Shown one piece after another: positions 1 through 12,298 of a DNA stretch of 32,515 nucleotides (within the stretch, counting starts at the first letter, position 1; every line of letters begins with the position of its first letter). A program made the translations under genes and the position numbers. The stretch comes from Comamonadaceae bacterium (GTDB taxonomy: Bacteria; Pseudomonadota; Gammaproteobacteria; Burkholderiales; Burkholderiaceae_C): the NCBI GenBank assembly GCA_021299555.1, contig JAJTGH010000006.1, forward strand, positions 1 to 32,515, in the 5' to 3' direction. Below the pieces are notes generated by a model. The model worked only from the letters and a program-made list of their open reading frames with translations, made no database searches and was not told where the DNA came from.

Positions 1-442
1 CAAGCGCCCCCTGGCCAGCAGCGGCTGGGCGCGCGACTGGGTGCTCACCACCAACGCCACGCTCCTGCAATCGCGCATGACCGACGGCGCGCGCGAAGGC
101 ATGGCCATACCGGGCCAGCCCAACTATACGGCCAGTGTGGGCGCGGCCAAGCCCATGCGTCGCACCGGCGGCACGTTCGGCGGCTTTTCGGTCTCGCTCA
201 ACGGACCGGCATCTCTGAGCACCCCGGGCATCAGTGGACGCGAGCGTTCGCGCATCACGCTGGACATGCACGTCGGCCACTCGGTGCCGCGCACCGGTTT
301 TTGGCGCGTGGGCATCTACAACCTGGGCGATGCGCCCATTGAGCGCACGCGCACCTACCAAGACTCTGGCAGCAGCATCAGTGAGCGCACCAAGACCTTG
401 TACGCGCCGCGCATCTACGCCTCGATCGGCGCCCAGTTCTGA
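1..442 (+). CDS. C-terminal part of an outer-membrane beta-barrel protein, probably TonB-dependent receptor (5' end outside window)
   Basis: Frame stays open from base 2 (KRPLASSGWARDWVLTTNATL...) to TGA at 442; alternating beta-strand pattern and C-terminal ...RIYASIGAQF ending in Phe, as in outer-membrane barrels. Confidence 0.6.
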   Translation, partial: KRPLASSGWARDWVLTTNATLLQSRMTDGAREGMAIPGQPNYTASVGAAKPMRRTGGTFGGFSVSLNGPASLSTPGISGRERSRITLDMHVGHSVPRTGFWRVGIYNLGDAPIERTRTYQDSGSSISERTKTLYAPRIYASIGAQF

Positions 443-468
443 CGCTGCCCCAAGGCAGAGCCCGCCCC

Positions 469-1620
469 ATGCCAGCCCTGCTGTATTTCTTCGCGCTTTG
501 CAATCTGATCATCGGCAGCAGTGCCTTTGTGCTGGGGGGCATCCTTGAGCCCGTCAGCCGAGCGCTGGGGGTGAGCCTGGCGGCCAGCGGGCAAGCCATG
601 ACCGCCTACGCCCTGGCCACCGCCTTGCTGGCACCGCTTCTGATCATGATGACGGTGCGGTGGTCCCGGCATCACAGCATCGCACTGGCCCTGGGTCTGT
701 TCAGCCTGGGCTGCCTGGTTTCGGCTCTGGCCAGTTCTCTGACCGGACTCATAGTCGGGCGGATCATCATGGGTGCAGGGGCCATGTTCAGTGCAGTGGC
801 GTCGGCCACGGCCGTCGGGCTGGTAGCGCCCCTGCAACGCGGCCGAGCCCTGTCGCTGACCAATGTCGGGCAAGGCGTGAGCTATGCGGTGGGCGTGCCC
901 GTGGGCACCTGGCTGGGGCTGGAATACGGCTGGCGCCTGCCCCTGTGGCTGGCCACCGGCGCCAGCCTGGTGATCTGGCTGCTGGCCTGGCGCTGGGTAC
1001 CACGGCGTCTGCACGACACACCTGCCAGCGGCAGCTTGCGCGCGGCCGCCGGCCAGTGGGCGGTGCTGCGGGTCTGGCTGCGCACCCTGCTGCTGTTTGT
1101 GGCCATCTTCGGTATGTTCACCTACATCGGGCCGGTGCTTGTGGCTCTGGGGCAGCTCAGCTCGACCGGACTGGCGGTGGTACTGGCCTGCTTTGGCGTG
1201 GCCGGCGTCGCCGGCACCCTCGCTGGGGGCTGGGCCAGCGATCAATTTGGATCGGTGCGGGTACTGACCTACCAGCTGGTCGTGGTCGGTCTCATGATGG
1301 TGCTGCTGCCCATGACACAAGGCCGTATCGGCCTGACCGTGGCAGCCCTGATGACCTGGGGCCTGCACAGCTTTGGCACCATGGCCCCGCAGCAAAGTCG
1401 CTTGGTGTCGCTCGCGCCCTCGCAGGCACCCATGCTCATGAGCCTGAACAGTTCCATGCTCTACATTGGCTCGGCGCTGGGCGCGATCGTCGGCGGTCTG
1501 GCCATGTCGCACGTGGGCGTGGCCAAGCTGTCATGGGTCGGTGCTCCCTTCGTGGCCCTGTCGCTGCTGACCCTGCTGCCCGACTGGCTGCAAGAAAAAC
1601 GCCGCACCGACCCCGCATGA
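469..1620 (+). CDS. MFS transporter (arabinose efflux permease/DHA1-like)
   Basis: 383 aa, ~12 hydrophobic segments, typical N-terminal MFS pattern (LYFFALCNLIIGSSAFVLGGILEPVSRALGVSLAASGQAMTAYALA). Confidence 0.85.
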   Translation: MPALLYFFALCNLIIGSSAFVLGGILEPVSRALGVSLAASGQAMTAYALATALLAPLLIMMTVRWSRHHSIALALGLFSLGCLVSALASSLTGLIVGRIIMGAGAMFSAVASATAVGLVAPLQRGRALSLTNVGQGVSYAVGVPVGTWLGLEYGWRLPLWLATGASLVIWLLAWRWVPRRLHDTPASGSLRAAAGQWAVLRVWLRTLLLFVAIFGMFTYIGPVLVALGQLSSTGLAVVLACFGVAGVAGTLAGGWASDQFGSVRVLTYQLVVVGLMMVLLPMTQGRIGLTVAALMTWGLHSFGTMAPQQSRLVSLAPSQAPMLMSLNSSMLYIGSALGAIVGGLAMSHVGVAKLSWVGAPFVALSLLTLLPDWLQEKRRTDPA

Positions 1621-1901
1621 ACACCGCCACCGAACAACTCGAACAACTGAGCCAGTTGCTGCAAGGCCTGCGCGAAGGCCGCGCCCGCCTGGAGACTTTG
1701 TGCGACCACGCCTCGGCCGCCGCGCTGCGCCAGGCCTTGCCGCCGCAGTTTTCGGTGGTGCTCGACAAGTTGATCGACAGTCTGCAGTCGTCGGCCCTGT
1801 TGACCGAAGAAAGCTGCTCCTTCAGCCGCGAAGACCTGCTCGACAGCCTGCAAACCTGGATCGACAAGGCGCGCGCCAGACTGGCCACCGGCGGGCCCTA
1901 A
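1617..1901 (+). CDS. Small conserved hypothetical protein
   Basis: ATG at 1617 overlaps the MFS stop (ATGA); MNTATEQLEQLSQLLQGLREGRARLETLCDHASAAALRQ... to stop at 1901. Confidence 0.6.
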   Translation: MNTATEQLEQLSQLLQGLREGRARLETLCDHASAAALRQALPPQFSVVLDKLIDSLQSSALLTEESCSFSREDLLDSLQTWIDKARARLATGGP

Positions 1902-1912
1902 GCGGCACAGCC

Positions 1913-2472
1913 TCAAATCTGCAATTGGCGCCAGCCCTGCAGCCCGAGATCCTCGAGCTTTCGGATGTTGTCGCGGTAAATCACATCCGGATCGGCCATG
2001 CTGGCCACCGCGCGCTCCACACTGTCCTCACGCAGCAGGTGTAGGGTGGGATACGGCGACCGATTGGTGTAGTTGCCCATGTCCTCAGGCTCGGTGCCCT
2101 CGAACTGAAAATTCGGGTGGAAGCTGGCGATCTGGATCACGCCCTCAAGCCCGTGCTCGGCCAGCACGCCCTCGGCGATCTCCAGAAAATCATTGAAATC
2201 CAAGAAATCCGGAAACAGCGTGGGGTGGACGATCAGCGTGGTGTCGATCTGCTCGGCCGGCGTGGCCACCAGCAGTTCGAGTTCACGGTCGAGCTCTTCG
2301 AGCAGGTCGTCGATGTGACGGGCCCGACTGAGCACCAGGCGCACCTGGTCGCGGGTGTAGACCGCCTTGGCAAACGGGCACAAATTCAGCCCGATGACTG
2401 CCTTTTCAAGCCAGCTTCGGGTGCGAGCGAGCACCGCATCGTCGCCCGCTGGCGCTGAATCGGCCCCTGGGC

Positions 2473-2476
<4 letters not shown>
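1913..2476 (-). CDS. DUF1415 family protein
   Basis: 187 aa with W-x-x-x-x-V-I-G-L-N-L-C-P-F-A and SFHPNFQFEGTEPEDMGNYTNRSPYPTLHLLRE, characteristic of DUF1415. Confidence 0.85.
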
Positions 2477-4134
<1,658 letters not shown>

Positions 4135-4313
4135 GGTGTGGTGAAAATGTGGTGCTCTTCAGGCCAGGGGACGCGCCGTGTACCAGGAGGCGCAAAGCAG
4201 GAACCGCCTGCTCACGCGTCAACGCGCCATTATCCCCTTTCAGTGATTCCCGCTCAGTGATCCACGTTCAGCGCGGCGGGGGCCTGGGGCGGCTACTTGA
4301 ACGCATGCACGCC

Positions 4314-4457
4314 CTACACCGGCAGCATGCCCAGCATGTGTTGCAAAAACACCTGCATGTTGGCGTGGTCACCCTCGCCGGCTTCACGCGGGACCAGCAG
4401 CAGGTACACGCCGGTTTGCTGCAGCTCGGGCCGGGTGCTGACCCTGACCCAGATTCC
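4314..4457 (-). pseudogene. Orphan C-terminal coding remnant
   Basis: Minus-strand frame reads GIWVRVSTRPELQQTGVYLLLVPREAGEGDHANMQVFLQHMLGMLPV* with protein-like composition, preceded by an in-frame stop and no start codon upstream. Confidence 0.35.
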
Positions 4458-4736
4458 TTATCGCTCAAAAGTAGGAATTTCCGAACAAATCGGCTTGTCT
4501 TAGAGAGCTCATCGTTCAACTTCTTCAATAAATGTGCCTAAGATCGGCTGCCACCCATTCCGTGTCACAATGCGTCACCGCCGGCCTCCAGTTGCCGCGG
4601 CATCAGCACTCGTGCTGGGAGATGCGGACCACGTCCGCGCAAGCCCTCCCTCCCTTGACCCCTTCGGCCTGGACTGGCGACCGCTGCAAAACGGTTGACA
4701 AGCCGAACCCTGCGCCCGGTGGGCGCTTTTAAATCA

Positions 4737-6434
4737 ATGACTTTTGAAGAACTGAACTTGGCTCCGGCCATCGTCAAGGCCGTGCGCGAGCAAGGCTATG
4801 ACACCCCCACCCCCATTCAGGCACAGGCCATTCCGGCCGTGCTCAAGGGCGGTGACTTGCTTGGCGGTGCACAAACCGGCACCGGCAAGACAGCAGCCTT
4901 TACGCTGCCGATGCTGCAATTGCTGTCAAGCCGCGAACGCACCAAGGACAGGCGCGGTGCCAATGCGGTGCGCGCGCTCATTCTCACTCCCACCCGCGAG
5001 CTCGCCGCTCAGGTTGAAGAGAGCGTACGCACCTACGGCAAATACCTGGATTTGAAGTCCATGGTGATGTTTGGCGGCGTGGGCATGAGCCCGCAGATCT
5101 CGCAACTGCGCAGCGGCGTGGACATTCTGGTGGCCACCCCCGGCCGCTTGCTCGATCATGCTGGCCAAGGCACGCTGGACCTGAGCAAGGTCGAGATCCT
5201 GGTGCTCGATGAGGCCGACCGCATGCTCGACATGGGCTTCATCCATGACATCAAGAAGGTGCTGGCGCTGGTGCCCAAACAGAAGCAGTCGCTGCTGTTT
5301 TCCGCCACCTTCAGCGACGAGATCCGCGATCTGGCCAATGGCCTGCTGCGTGATCCCGAGCATATTCAAGTCACGCCACGCAACACCACGGTGCAGCGCA
5401 TCGAGCAGACCATACACCCGGTCGGGCGCGGCAAGAAAAAAGCGCTGCTGGCACACATCATCAACGAGCGCAACTGGAGCCAGGTGCTGGTGTTCACCCG
5501 CACCAAGTTTGGCGCCAACAATGTGGCCGAGTACCTGACGAAAAACGGCATCACCGCGATGGCGCTGCACGGCAACAAGAGCCAGACTGCACGCACGCAG
5601 GCGCTCGGCGGCTTCAAGAGCGGCGATATCCGCGCGCTGGTGGCGACTGACATTGCAGCCCGTGGCATTGATATTGACGAATTGCCACACGTGGTCAACT
5701 ACGAGATCCCGAACATCAGCGAGGACTATGTCCACCGCATCGGTCGAACCGGCCGTGCGGGTAACAGCGGCCAGGCCATCAGCTTCGTTTGTCTGGACGA
5801 AGAGGGTTTCATGCAGGACATTGAGCGCTTTACCCGCCAGACCATCGAAAAAGTGGTCGTGCCGGGCTTTGAGGCCGAGCCCGATGAGCGGGCCGAGCCG
5901 ATCGCCATGGGGCGACAGACCCTGTGGGGCGGGCTGGGCAAGCCACCGAGCCGCGAGGTGATGGCTGCGGCAGCCAAAGCAGCGCGCAGTGAGATGATGG
6001 AGCGCATCCGCGCCAACAAGGGCGCAGCCGGTGGCTCTGGTGGAACAGGGCGGGGTCAAGCCAGGCCCGCTCAGGGATCGGGCGGGCGCAGTGGTGGCGG
6101 CCAGGCGCAGCGCAGCGGTGCAGGTGGGTCAAGCGGCCAGCGCTCGCCCCATGCGCCGCGACAAGGCCAAGGGCTGGGGCAAGGACATTCGGCGGGGCAA
6201 GGCGCGGCGCGCAGCGCCAATGTGGCACCGCGCCAGCAGCGCAGCCACGACGACGAGGCTCAGCCACGCTCGCACCTGTCATCGGGCTTTCCGTCGTCGG
6301 GCTTGCCGGCAAGCCGTGGCGGTTATCGGGGCGGCGGTGGCGGTGGTGGTGGTGGCCGCAGCGGCGGCGGCGGCAATCGCAGCGGCCGATCGGGCGGCGG
6401 TGGTCGCTCAGGTGGCGGCGGCTACGGCTACTGA
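4737..6434 (+). CDS. rhlE: DEAD-box ATP-dependent RNA helicase RhlE
   Basis: [59 protein letters not shown] ([13 protein letters not shown]), [13 protein letters not shown] motifs; long Gly/Arg/Ser/Gln-rich C-terminal tail. Start placed at the ATG at 4737. Confidence 0.95.
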   Translation: MTFEELNLAPAIVKAVREQGYDTPTPIQAQAIPAVLKGGDLLGGAQTGTGKTAAFTLPMLQLLSSRERTKDRRGANAVRALILTPTRELAAQVEESVRTYGKYLDLKSMVMFGGVGMSPQISQLRSGVDILVATPGRLLDHAGQGTLDLSKVEILVLDEADRMLDMGFIHDIKKVLALVPKQKQSLLFSATFSDEIRDLANGLLRDPEHIQVTPRNTTVQRIEQTIHPVGRGKKKALLAHIINERNWSQVLVFTRTKFGANNVAEYLTKNGITAMALHGNKSQTARTQALGGFKSGDIRALVATDIAARGIDIDELPHVVNYEIPNISEDYVHRIGRTGRAGNSGQAISFVCLDEEGFMQDIERFTRQTIEKVVVPGFEAEPDERAEPIAMGRQTLWGGLGKPPSREVMAAAAKAARSEMMERIRANKGAAGGSGGTGRGQARPAQGSGGRSGGGQAQRSGAGGSSGQRSPHAPRQGQGLGQGHSAGQGAARSANVAPRQQRSHDDEAQPRSHLSSGFPSSGLPASRGGYRGGGGGGGGGRSGGGGNRSGRSGGGGRSGGGGYGY

Positions 6435-6487
6435 GCTTGCTGCCTCTGCCTTCAGGCAGACGGTTGCGCCGAGGGCTCAGCCCCGGC

Positions 6488-7204
6488 TCACTCGCCCAGG
6501 TAGGCGGCGCGCACCCTCGGGTCGACGAGCAGGTCTTTGGCTGGGCCAGTCATGGTCAGCAGGCCCGACTCCATGACGTAGGCGCGGTCTGCGATCTTCA
6601 GGGCCCGACTGGCGTTTTGCTCGACCAACAAGACCGTCACGCCTTGCGTGTACACGTCTTTGACCACCTCAAAGATCTTGTCGACCATGATGGGCGACAG
6701 TCCCATGGAAGGCTCGTCGAGCAGCAACACCTTGGGCCGACTCATCAAAGCGCGGCCCATGGCCAGCATCTGCTGCTCGCCACCCGACATGGTGCCCGCA
6801 AGCTGATCACGGCGCTCCTTGAGCCGAGGAAACAGCGTGAACACCTTGTCAATGTCAGCGTCAACGCCTGCACCGTCTGCACGGATATAGGCACCCATTT
6901 GCAGGTTTTCGGTGATGGTCATGCGCGTGAACACGCCCCGACCTTCGGGCACCATGGCCAGGCCAGACTTAACCAAATCCCAGGCCCCCTGGCCGCGGAT
7001 GCTCTGGCCCAGATACTCGATGTCACCCTCAAGCAGGGGCAAAGAGCCGGTGATGGCTTTCATGGTGGAGGTCTTGCCCGCACCGTTGGAGCCAATGAGG
7101 GTCACCAGCTCTCCCTCGCGAACCTCAAGGTCCACACCCTTGACGGCCTGTATGCCGCCGTAGGCCACTTTCAAGCCTTTGACTTTGAGCAGTGTCTGTG
7201 GCAT
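6488..7204 (-). CDS. livF: Branched-chain amino acid ABC transporter ATP-binding protein LivF
   Basis: MPQTLLKVKGLKVAYGGIQAVKGVDLEVREGELVTLIGSNGAGKTSTMKAITG...; LivF-type ATPase; next to livG/M/H. Confidence 0.93.
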   Translation of the reverse strand: MPQTLLKVKGLKVAYGGIQAVKGVDLEVREGELVTLIGSNGAGKTSTMKAITGSLPLLEGDIEYLGQSIRGQGAWDLVKSGLAMVPEGRGVFTRMTITENLQMGAYIRADGAGVDADIDKVFTLFPRLKERRDQLAGTMSGGEQQMLAMGRALMSRPKVLLLDEPSMGLSPIMVDKIFEVVKDVYTQGVTVLLVEQNASRALKIADRAYVMESGLLTMTGPAKDLLVDPRVRAAYLGE

Positions 7205-7205
7205 T

Positions 7206-7976
7206 TCAGTGGCCCCCCGTGCCCAAGTAGGCTTCGATGACTTTTTGATCTTTCTGCACGTCGGCCGGCACGCCTTCGGCAATCTGCTTTCCGTAATCGA
7301 GCACCGTGACCCGGTCACACAACCCCATGACGAGCTTGACGTCGTGTTCAATGATCAGCACTGTGCGCTGATCGCGGCGGATGCGATCAATCAGCTCGCG
7401 CAGTTGCACTTTTTCCGTGGCATTCATGCCAGCGGCCGGCTCGTCCAAGGCAACGAGTTCGGGGTCGGTGGCCAGGGCGCGGGCGATTTCAAGACGCCGC
7501 TGATCGCCATAACTCAGGGTGCGGGCTTTGTAGTCGGCGTAGCGGCCGATGCCCACATAGTCAAGCAATTCGTGGGCGCGCTGCGCAATGGCCTCCTCCT
7601 CGGCGCGAAAGCCGGAGGTGCGCAAAATCGCCCCGACCAGGCCCGAGTGGGTGCGCACGTGGCGCCCGACCATGACGTTTTCCAGCGCAGTCATATCGGC
7701 AAACAATCTGATGTTCTGGAAAGTGCGGGCAATACCGGCCCTGGCCACCTCGTGCACAGCCGTCGGCGTGTAAGGCTTGCCAGCGAGCATGAAGCTGCCC
7801 GAATCGGGGGCATACAAACCGGTGAGCACATTGAAAAACGTGGTCTTGCCGGCGCCATTGGGACCAATGAGCCCATAGACCTGACCGCGCTCGATGCGGA
7901 TGCCGACATCGGAGAGCGCTTGCAAGCCGCCAAAGCGCTTGGAGGCGCCTTTGACTTCAAGAATGGGATGGTTCAT
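7206..7976 (-). CDS. livG: Branched-chain amino acid ABC transporter ATP-binding protein LivG
   Basis: MNHPILEVKGASKRFGGLQALSDVGIRIERGQVYGLIGPNGAGKTTFFNVLTGLY...; C-terminal VLDYGKQIAEGVPADVQKDQKVIEAYLG typical of LivG. Confidence 0.94.
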   Translation of the reverse strand: MNHPILEVKGASKRFGGLQALSDVGIRIERGQVYGLIGPNGAGKTTFFNVLTGLYAPDSGSFMLAGKPYTPTAVHEVARAGIARTFQNIRLFADMTALENVMVGRHVRTHSGLVGAILRTSGFRAEEEAIAQRAHELLDYVGIGRYADYKARTLSYGDQRRLEIARALATDPELVALDEPAAGMNATEKVQLRELIDRIRRDQRTVLIIEHDVKLVMGLCDRVTVLDYGKQIAEGVPADVQKDQKVIEAYLGTGGH

Positions 7977-7978
7977 GT

Positions 7979-9076
7979 TCAGACCCCCCCTTGACGATCG
8001 ACTTTGCTCAGCGACTGCCCGTGCTCGGGCGCAGGCCACAGACCGCGCGGTCGCACGAGCATGATGGCAATCATGGCCAAGGCGATGAGCAGTTGGCGCA
8101 AGATGGCTGAATCGAGCCGTCCGTCGGTCATGGCCTGCAAGGGCCCGGCCACATGACGCAGCACCTCGGGCAGGGCAGAGAGCAAGAGCGCTCCCAAAAT
8201 CACGCCGGGCAAGTGGCCGATGCCACCGAGCACCACCATGGCCACGATCATCACCGACTCCATCAGGCTGAAGGACTCGGGCGAGACAAAGCCCTGGAAG
8301 GCGGCAAACATGGCGCCCGAAACGCCGCCAAATGTGGCTCCCATGCCAAAGGCCAACAGCTTGAGGTTGCGGGTGTTGATGCCCATGGCCTTGGCCGCTG
8401 TCTCGTCTTCACGTATGGCCATCCAGGCCCGCCCGATGCGCGATTGCTCAAGCCGGTGACAGATGATGACCGAGACCACCACCAGCGCCAAAAACAGGTA
8501 GTAGTAGAGGCTGACCGAGTTGATGGTCACAGGGCCAATTTCCAGCGCCCGACTCATCTTGACGCCAAACAAGGTGATCCCATCAATCTGGCTGATGCCC
8601 TTGGGGCCGTTGGTCAGGTTGATCGGACGATCCAGGTTGTTGAGAAACACCCGGATGATCTCTCCAAAGCCCAGGGTGACGATGGCCAGATAGTCACCGC
8701 GCAACTTGAGTGTGGGCGCACCAAGAAGCACCCCGAACACGGCCGCCAGCACGGCGGCCAAAGGGATCACCACCCAGATGGGCAAATGCAATCCGTTGGG
8801 AAAGTTCGCTGCAATGAAGGGGAAGGCATCGGCCAGGTGGGGCGATGCGAGCAGCGCAAACAAATAACCGCCGACCGCAAAAAACGCCACATAGCCCAGA
8901 TCGAGCAAGCCTGCGTAGCCCACCACAATGTTGAGCCCCAGAGCCAGCAAAATATAGAGCAAGGCCATGTCCACGATGCGCACCCATGCATTGCCGAAGG
9001 GCTGCAATGCCAAAGGAAGCACCAGCAGCAAAACGGCTGCGACGATGAAGGTCAGGAGACGATGTTGTTTCATCAT
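7979..9076 (-). CDS. livM: Branched-chain amino acid ABC transporter permease LivM
   Basis: 365 aa multi-TM permease with GLNIVVGYAGLLDLGYVAFFAVGGYLFALLA and RGDYLAIVTLGFGEIIRVFLNN motifs. Confidence 0.94.
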   Translation of the reverse strand: MMKQHRLLTFIVAAVLLLVLPLALQPFGNAWVRIVDMALLYILLALGLNIVVGYAGLLDLGYVAFFAVGGYLFALLASPHLADAFPFIAANFPNGLHLPIWVVIPLAAVLAAVFGVLLGAPTLKLRGDYLAIVTLGFGEIIRVFLNNLDRPINLTNGPKGISQIDGITLFGVKMSRALEIGPVTINSVSLYYYLFLALVVVSVIICHRLEQSRIGRAWMAIREDETAAKAMGINTRNLKLLAFGMGATFGGVSGAMFAAFQGFVSPESFSLMESVMIVAMVVLGGIGHLPGVILGALLLSALPEVLRHVAGPLQAMTDGRLDSAILRQLLIALAMIAIMLVRPRGLWPAPEHGQSLSKVDRQGGV

Positions 9077-9088
9077 GATCGGCTCTCC

Positions 9089-10018
9089 TCAGGCTCGGTC
9101 GGCCACACGCTCACCGAGCAAGCCCGACGGTCGCAAGGTCAAGACGACGATGAGCACCATGAACGCAAAGATGTCGACATACTGGCTGCCCAGAAAACCA
9201 CCGGTCAGTGGACCTATGTAGCCCGCGCCGATCGACTCGATCAGACCCAACAAGATGCCACCGATCACCGCACCCTGCAAATTGCCTATGCCTCCAAAGA
9301 CAGCGGCCGTGAAAGCCTTCAAGCCGGGCAAGAACCCCATGGTGTGCTGGGCCGTTCCGTAGTTCGAGGCGTACATCACGCCGGCAATGGCCGCCAGCAC
9401 CGCCCCGATGATGAAGGTGGCCGAAATCACGGTGTCGGGTCGCACACCCATGAGGGCAGCAACCCGCGGGTTCTCGGCGGTGGCCCGCATGGCTCGCCCC
9501 AAGCGGGTGTGATTGACGATGTACATCAAAATGGCCAGCGAGATGGCAGTGAGCGCCAAGATGCAGATCTGAGTGACCGTGATGACCGCACCTGCAATCT
9601 CAATGGGCGCACTGGGCAAGAGCGTCGGGTAAGACTTGTAGTTGGGCTTCCAGATCATCATGGCCAGAGTCTGCAGCAAGATGGACATGCCGATGGCGGT
9701 GATCAAGGGAGCCAGCTTGGTCGAGTTGCGCAGGGGGCGGTAGGCAATTTTTTCGATTGCGAAATTGAGCGCAGCGCACACCACGCAGGCAATGCAAAGT
9801 GCGATCAGCAGAATCAGCCAGCCGGGCGTGCCAGTCATCGACTCCTGCATCCAAACGATGATGGTCCAGCTGGTCAGGGCACCGACCATGAGCACTTCAC
9901 CATGGGCAAAGTTGATCAGGTTGATGATGCCGTAGACCATGGTGTAGCCCAGCGCGATCAGGGCGTACATGCTGCCGAGCACCAGACCATTGATGATCTG
10001 CTGTAGCAATACTTCCAT
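9089..10018 (-). CDS. livH: Branched-chain amino acid ABC transporter permease LivH
   Basis: MEVLLQQIINGLVLGSMYALIALGYTMVYGIINLINFAHGEVLMVGA; start at ATG 10018 rather than the longer ORF. Confidence 0.94.
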   Translation of the reverse strand: MEVLLQQIINGLVLGSMYALIALGYTMVYGIINLINFAHGEVLMVGALTSWTIIVWMQESMTGTPGWLILLIALCIACVVCAALNFAIEKIAYRPLRNSTKLAPLITAIGMSILLQTLAMMIWKPNYKSYPTLLPSAPIEIAGAVITVTQICILALTAISLAILMYIVNHTRLGRAMRATAENPRVAALMGVRPDTVISATFIIGAVLAAIAGVMYASNYGTAQHTMGFLPGLKAFTAAVFGGIGNLQGAVIGGILLGLIESIGAGYIGPLTGGFLGSQYVDIFAFMVLIVVLTLRPSGLLGERVADRA

Positions 10019-10275
10019 AAAATCTTCTCCGACTTGGGTAGGCGATGTATTGCCAGGTCCAGCCGCGCCTTGTGGGCACCGGCCTTTCAGCTGGCAAAAA
10101 GCCCGTCTTTGAACCACCCGCGTGGGCCGGCGGTCAGACGAGCTACGCGCAAATTGTAGTGATTCAGCGCAAGCCATCCCATCAGGGCAGAAGGGGTTTA
10201 CCCGGGGAGTTTGTGATATTGCTGCTCGCAACTCGACTCCATGAGTGCTATGCCTACGGCATCAGAGCAGCTAAT

Positions 10276-10311
10276 GAAAAATTCCTCGGCTCGTTCGGGT
10301 AGGAATTTTTC
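10276..10311 (-). terminator. Inverted repeat / probable terminator of rarA
   Basis: Perfect 11-bp inverted repeat GAAAAATTCCT (10276-10286) / AGGAATTTTTC (10301-10311) immediately after the rarA stop; T-rich 3' arm on the minus strand. Confidence 0.5.
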
Positions 10312-11637
10312 TTAAGGTTGATCAGATTGTTGATCAAGTCGCCGCAGGAAAGCCATTTTCTCGGCGATCTTGGCTTCCAGACCGCGGTCGGTGGGCTGGT
10401 ACCACGACGGCTCCTGCATCCCGTCGGGCAAATAGCTTTCTCCCGCCGCGTAGGCATGAGGCTCGTCATGCGCATACCGATAGGCCCTGCCATGGCCGAG
10501 GTCCTTCATCAACTGCGTGGGGGCATTGCGCAAGTGCGCGGGCACCTGACGCGAGCCGTCCGCCTTGACGAAGGCGCGGGCCGCGTTGTACGCCTCATAA
10601 GCGGCATTGCTCTTGGGTGCGAGCGAGAGATAGACCACCGCCTGGGCAATGGCCAATTCGCCCTCGGGAGATCCCAGCCGTTCGTAGGTGCTGGCCGCGT
10701 CGCTTGCGATTTGCGAGGCGCGAGGATCGGCCAGTCCGATGTCCTCCCATGCCATGCGCAAAACGCGTCGCATCAGGTAGCGCGGGTCGGCCCCGCCATC
10801 GAGCATGCGGCACAGCCAGTACAAGGCCGCATCGGGATGCGAGCCGCGCACCGATTTGTGCAAGGCAGAAATTTGGTCATAAAACTGATCGCCGCCTTTG
10901 TCAAAGCGGCGCGCACCCTGAGCCAGACATTGCTGTAAAAATGCGGCGTCCACTGCCACAAGCCCCGCGAACCGAGCGGCAGTAGCCACCTGCTCGAGCA
11001 GGTTGAGCAAGCGCCGTGCATCGCCATCGGCCAGATCGACCAATGCATCAATGGCTGCTTCGTCGAACTGCAAGTCGGGCAGTTGCTGCTGCCGGGCTCG
11101 CTCAAAAAGGTCTTTGAGTTCGTCCCGATTCAAAGAAGTCAGCACATAGACCTGAGTGCGCGACAGCAGTGCCGAGTTGACCTCGAACGAGGGATTTTCA
11201 GTGGTCGCGCCAATCAACACCACCAGACCCGACTCGACAAAGGGCAGCAAACTGTCTTGCTGGCTCTTGTTGAACCGGTGAATTTCGTCGACAAAGAGCA
11301 AAGTGCGGGCGCCACGGGTCAGGTGCTGCTGAGCCTGATCCATGGCCGCTCGAATTTCCTTGACGCCAGAAAAAACCGCAGACAGCGCAATGAATTCATG
11401 CCCGAAAGCGCGGGCCATGAGTCGGGCCAGGGTGGTTTTCCCCACCCCAGGCGGCCCCCATAGAATCATGGAATGGGGTTGGCCCGAATCGAAAGCCAGC
11501 CTCAAAGGCTTGCCAGGTCCGAGCAAGTGGGACTGACCGATCACCTCATCGACCGCAGCCGGCCGAAGCAACTCAGGCAAGGGCGCCTGGGGCTTGGATT
11601 CGAACAAGCCCCGCATGGCTTCAGGGCCGAAGGACAT
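10312..11637 (-). CDS. rarA: Replication-associated recombination protein A (AAA+ ATPase, RarA/MgsA)
   Basis: [49 protein letters not shown]..., Walker [33 protein letters not shown]; start assigned to ATG 11637 (ORF extends to 11679). Confidence 0.93.
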   Translation of the reverse strand: MSFGPEAMRGLFESKPQAPLPELLRPAAVDEVIGQSHLLGPGKPLRLAFDSGQPHSMILWGPPGVGKTTLARLMARAFGHEFIALSAVFSGVKEIRAAMDQAQQHLTRGARTLLFVDEIHRFNKSQQDSLLPFVESGLVVLIGATTENPSFEVNSALLSRTQVYVLTSLNRDELKDLFERARQQQLPDLQFDEAAIDALVDLADGDARRLLNLLEQVATAARFAGLVAVDAAFLQQCLAQGARRFDKGGDQFYDQISALHKSVRGSHPDAALYWLCRMLDGGADPRYLMRRVLRMAWEDIGLADPRASQIASDAASTYERLGSPEGELAIAQAVVYLSLAPKSNAAYEAYNAARAFVKADGSRQVPAHLRNAPTQLMKDLGHGRAYRYAHDEPHAYAAGESYLPDGMQEPSWYQPTDRGLEAKIAEKMAFLRRLDQQSDQP

Positions 11638-12298
11638 CGGCTCCCGCCGGCGGCGTGAACTGGAACTGGCTGGCGGCAATCACGGCCTGCGCTTCAAATC
11701 GACTGAACTCGATCAACGATCGCTGGCCCAAAGCGTCCGCAATGTCGAGGCTGACCAGCTCAGCCCCTTTGGGTAAGGCGCGCAGTCCGACCCGGATGCT
11801 TTGCAATTGCCCATCGCGGTTGCGCGGGGTGGCCAGAACCCACTGCAGGCCGCCTGAAGGCGCTTGCACGCTCAAATCAAAATCCGCCTGCAAGCCGCGC
11901 AGGTCGACGGCCGAGGCAATCACCGCAGCCGGTGTGCCCTGCAAGACCTGACTGAGCTTGCGGGCCGTGACCTGATTGAGGTCGGGGTCGTACAACCAAA
12001 GGGTTTGACCGTCGGCCACCAGAGTCTGCACATAGGGCTTGGTGTAGTTAAACCGAAAACGGTTGGGCCGGGAAAATTCAAAGACACCGCTGGAGACGCG
12101 TGTGCGTGCGATCTGCCCATCGCGCGCCGGCGAGGTGACTGTCTGTGTGAACTGGGCCCGCCCGGTCTGCACAGTTCGGATGAAGTCGCCGAGCAGCTGC
12201 AAACCATCGGCGTTGCTTTGCGCGCCGGCACTGCCCACGGCAATTGTCGTGAAGAAGGCAATCCAAAGGCGTCTGTACATGGTTTTCATTTGCATCAA
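11621..12298 (-). CDS. lolA: Outer-membrane lipoprotein carrier protein LolA
   Basis: Signal peptide then [61 protein letters not shown]; located between rarA and ftsK. Confidence 0.92.
   Translation of the reverse strand: MMQMKTMYRRLWIAFFTTIAVGSAGAQSNADGLQLLGDFIRTVQTGRAQFTQTVTSPARDGQIARTRVSSGVFEFSRPNRFRFNYTKPYVQTLVADGQTLWLYDPDLNQVTARKLSQVLQGTPAAVIASAVDLRGLQADFDLSVQAPSGGLQWVLATPRNRDGQLQSIRVGLRALPKGAELVSLDIADALGQRSLIEFSRFEAQAVIAASQFQFTPPAGADVLRP

Noticed and set aside
415-1512. 365-aa ORF on - antisense to the MFS transporter
   Set aside because: His/Gln-rich composition typical of antisense to a membrane protein gene; no start context.
4470-4485. Shared word GTAGGAATTT near 4470 and 10300 as a possible dispersed repeat
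   Set aside because: Similarity is only about 9-10 bp and flanks do not match; likely chance.
8153-10006. 617-aa ORF on + antisense to livM/livH
   Set aside because: His/Gln/Asp-rich shadow translation opposite clearly recognisable permeases.
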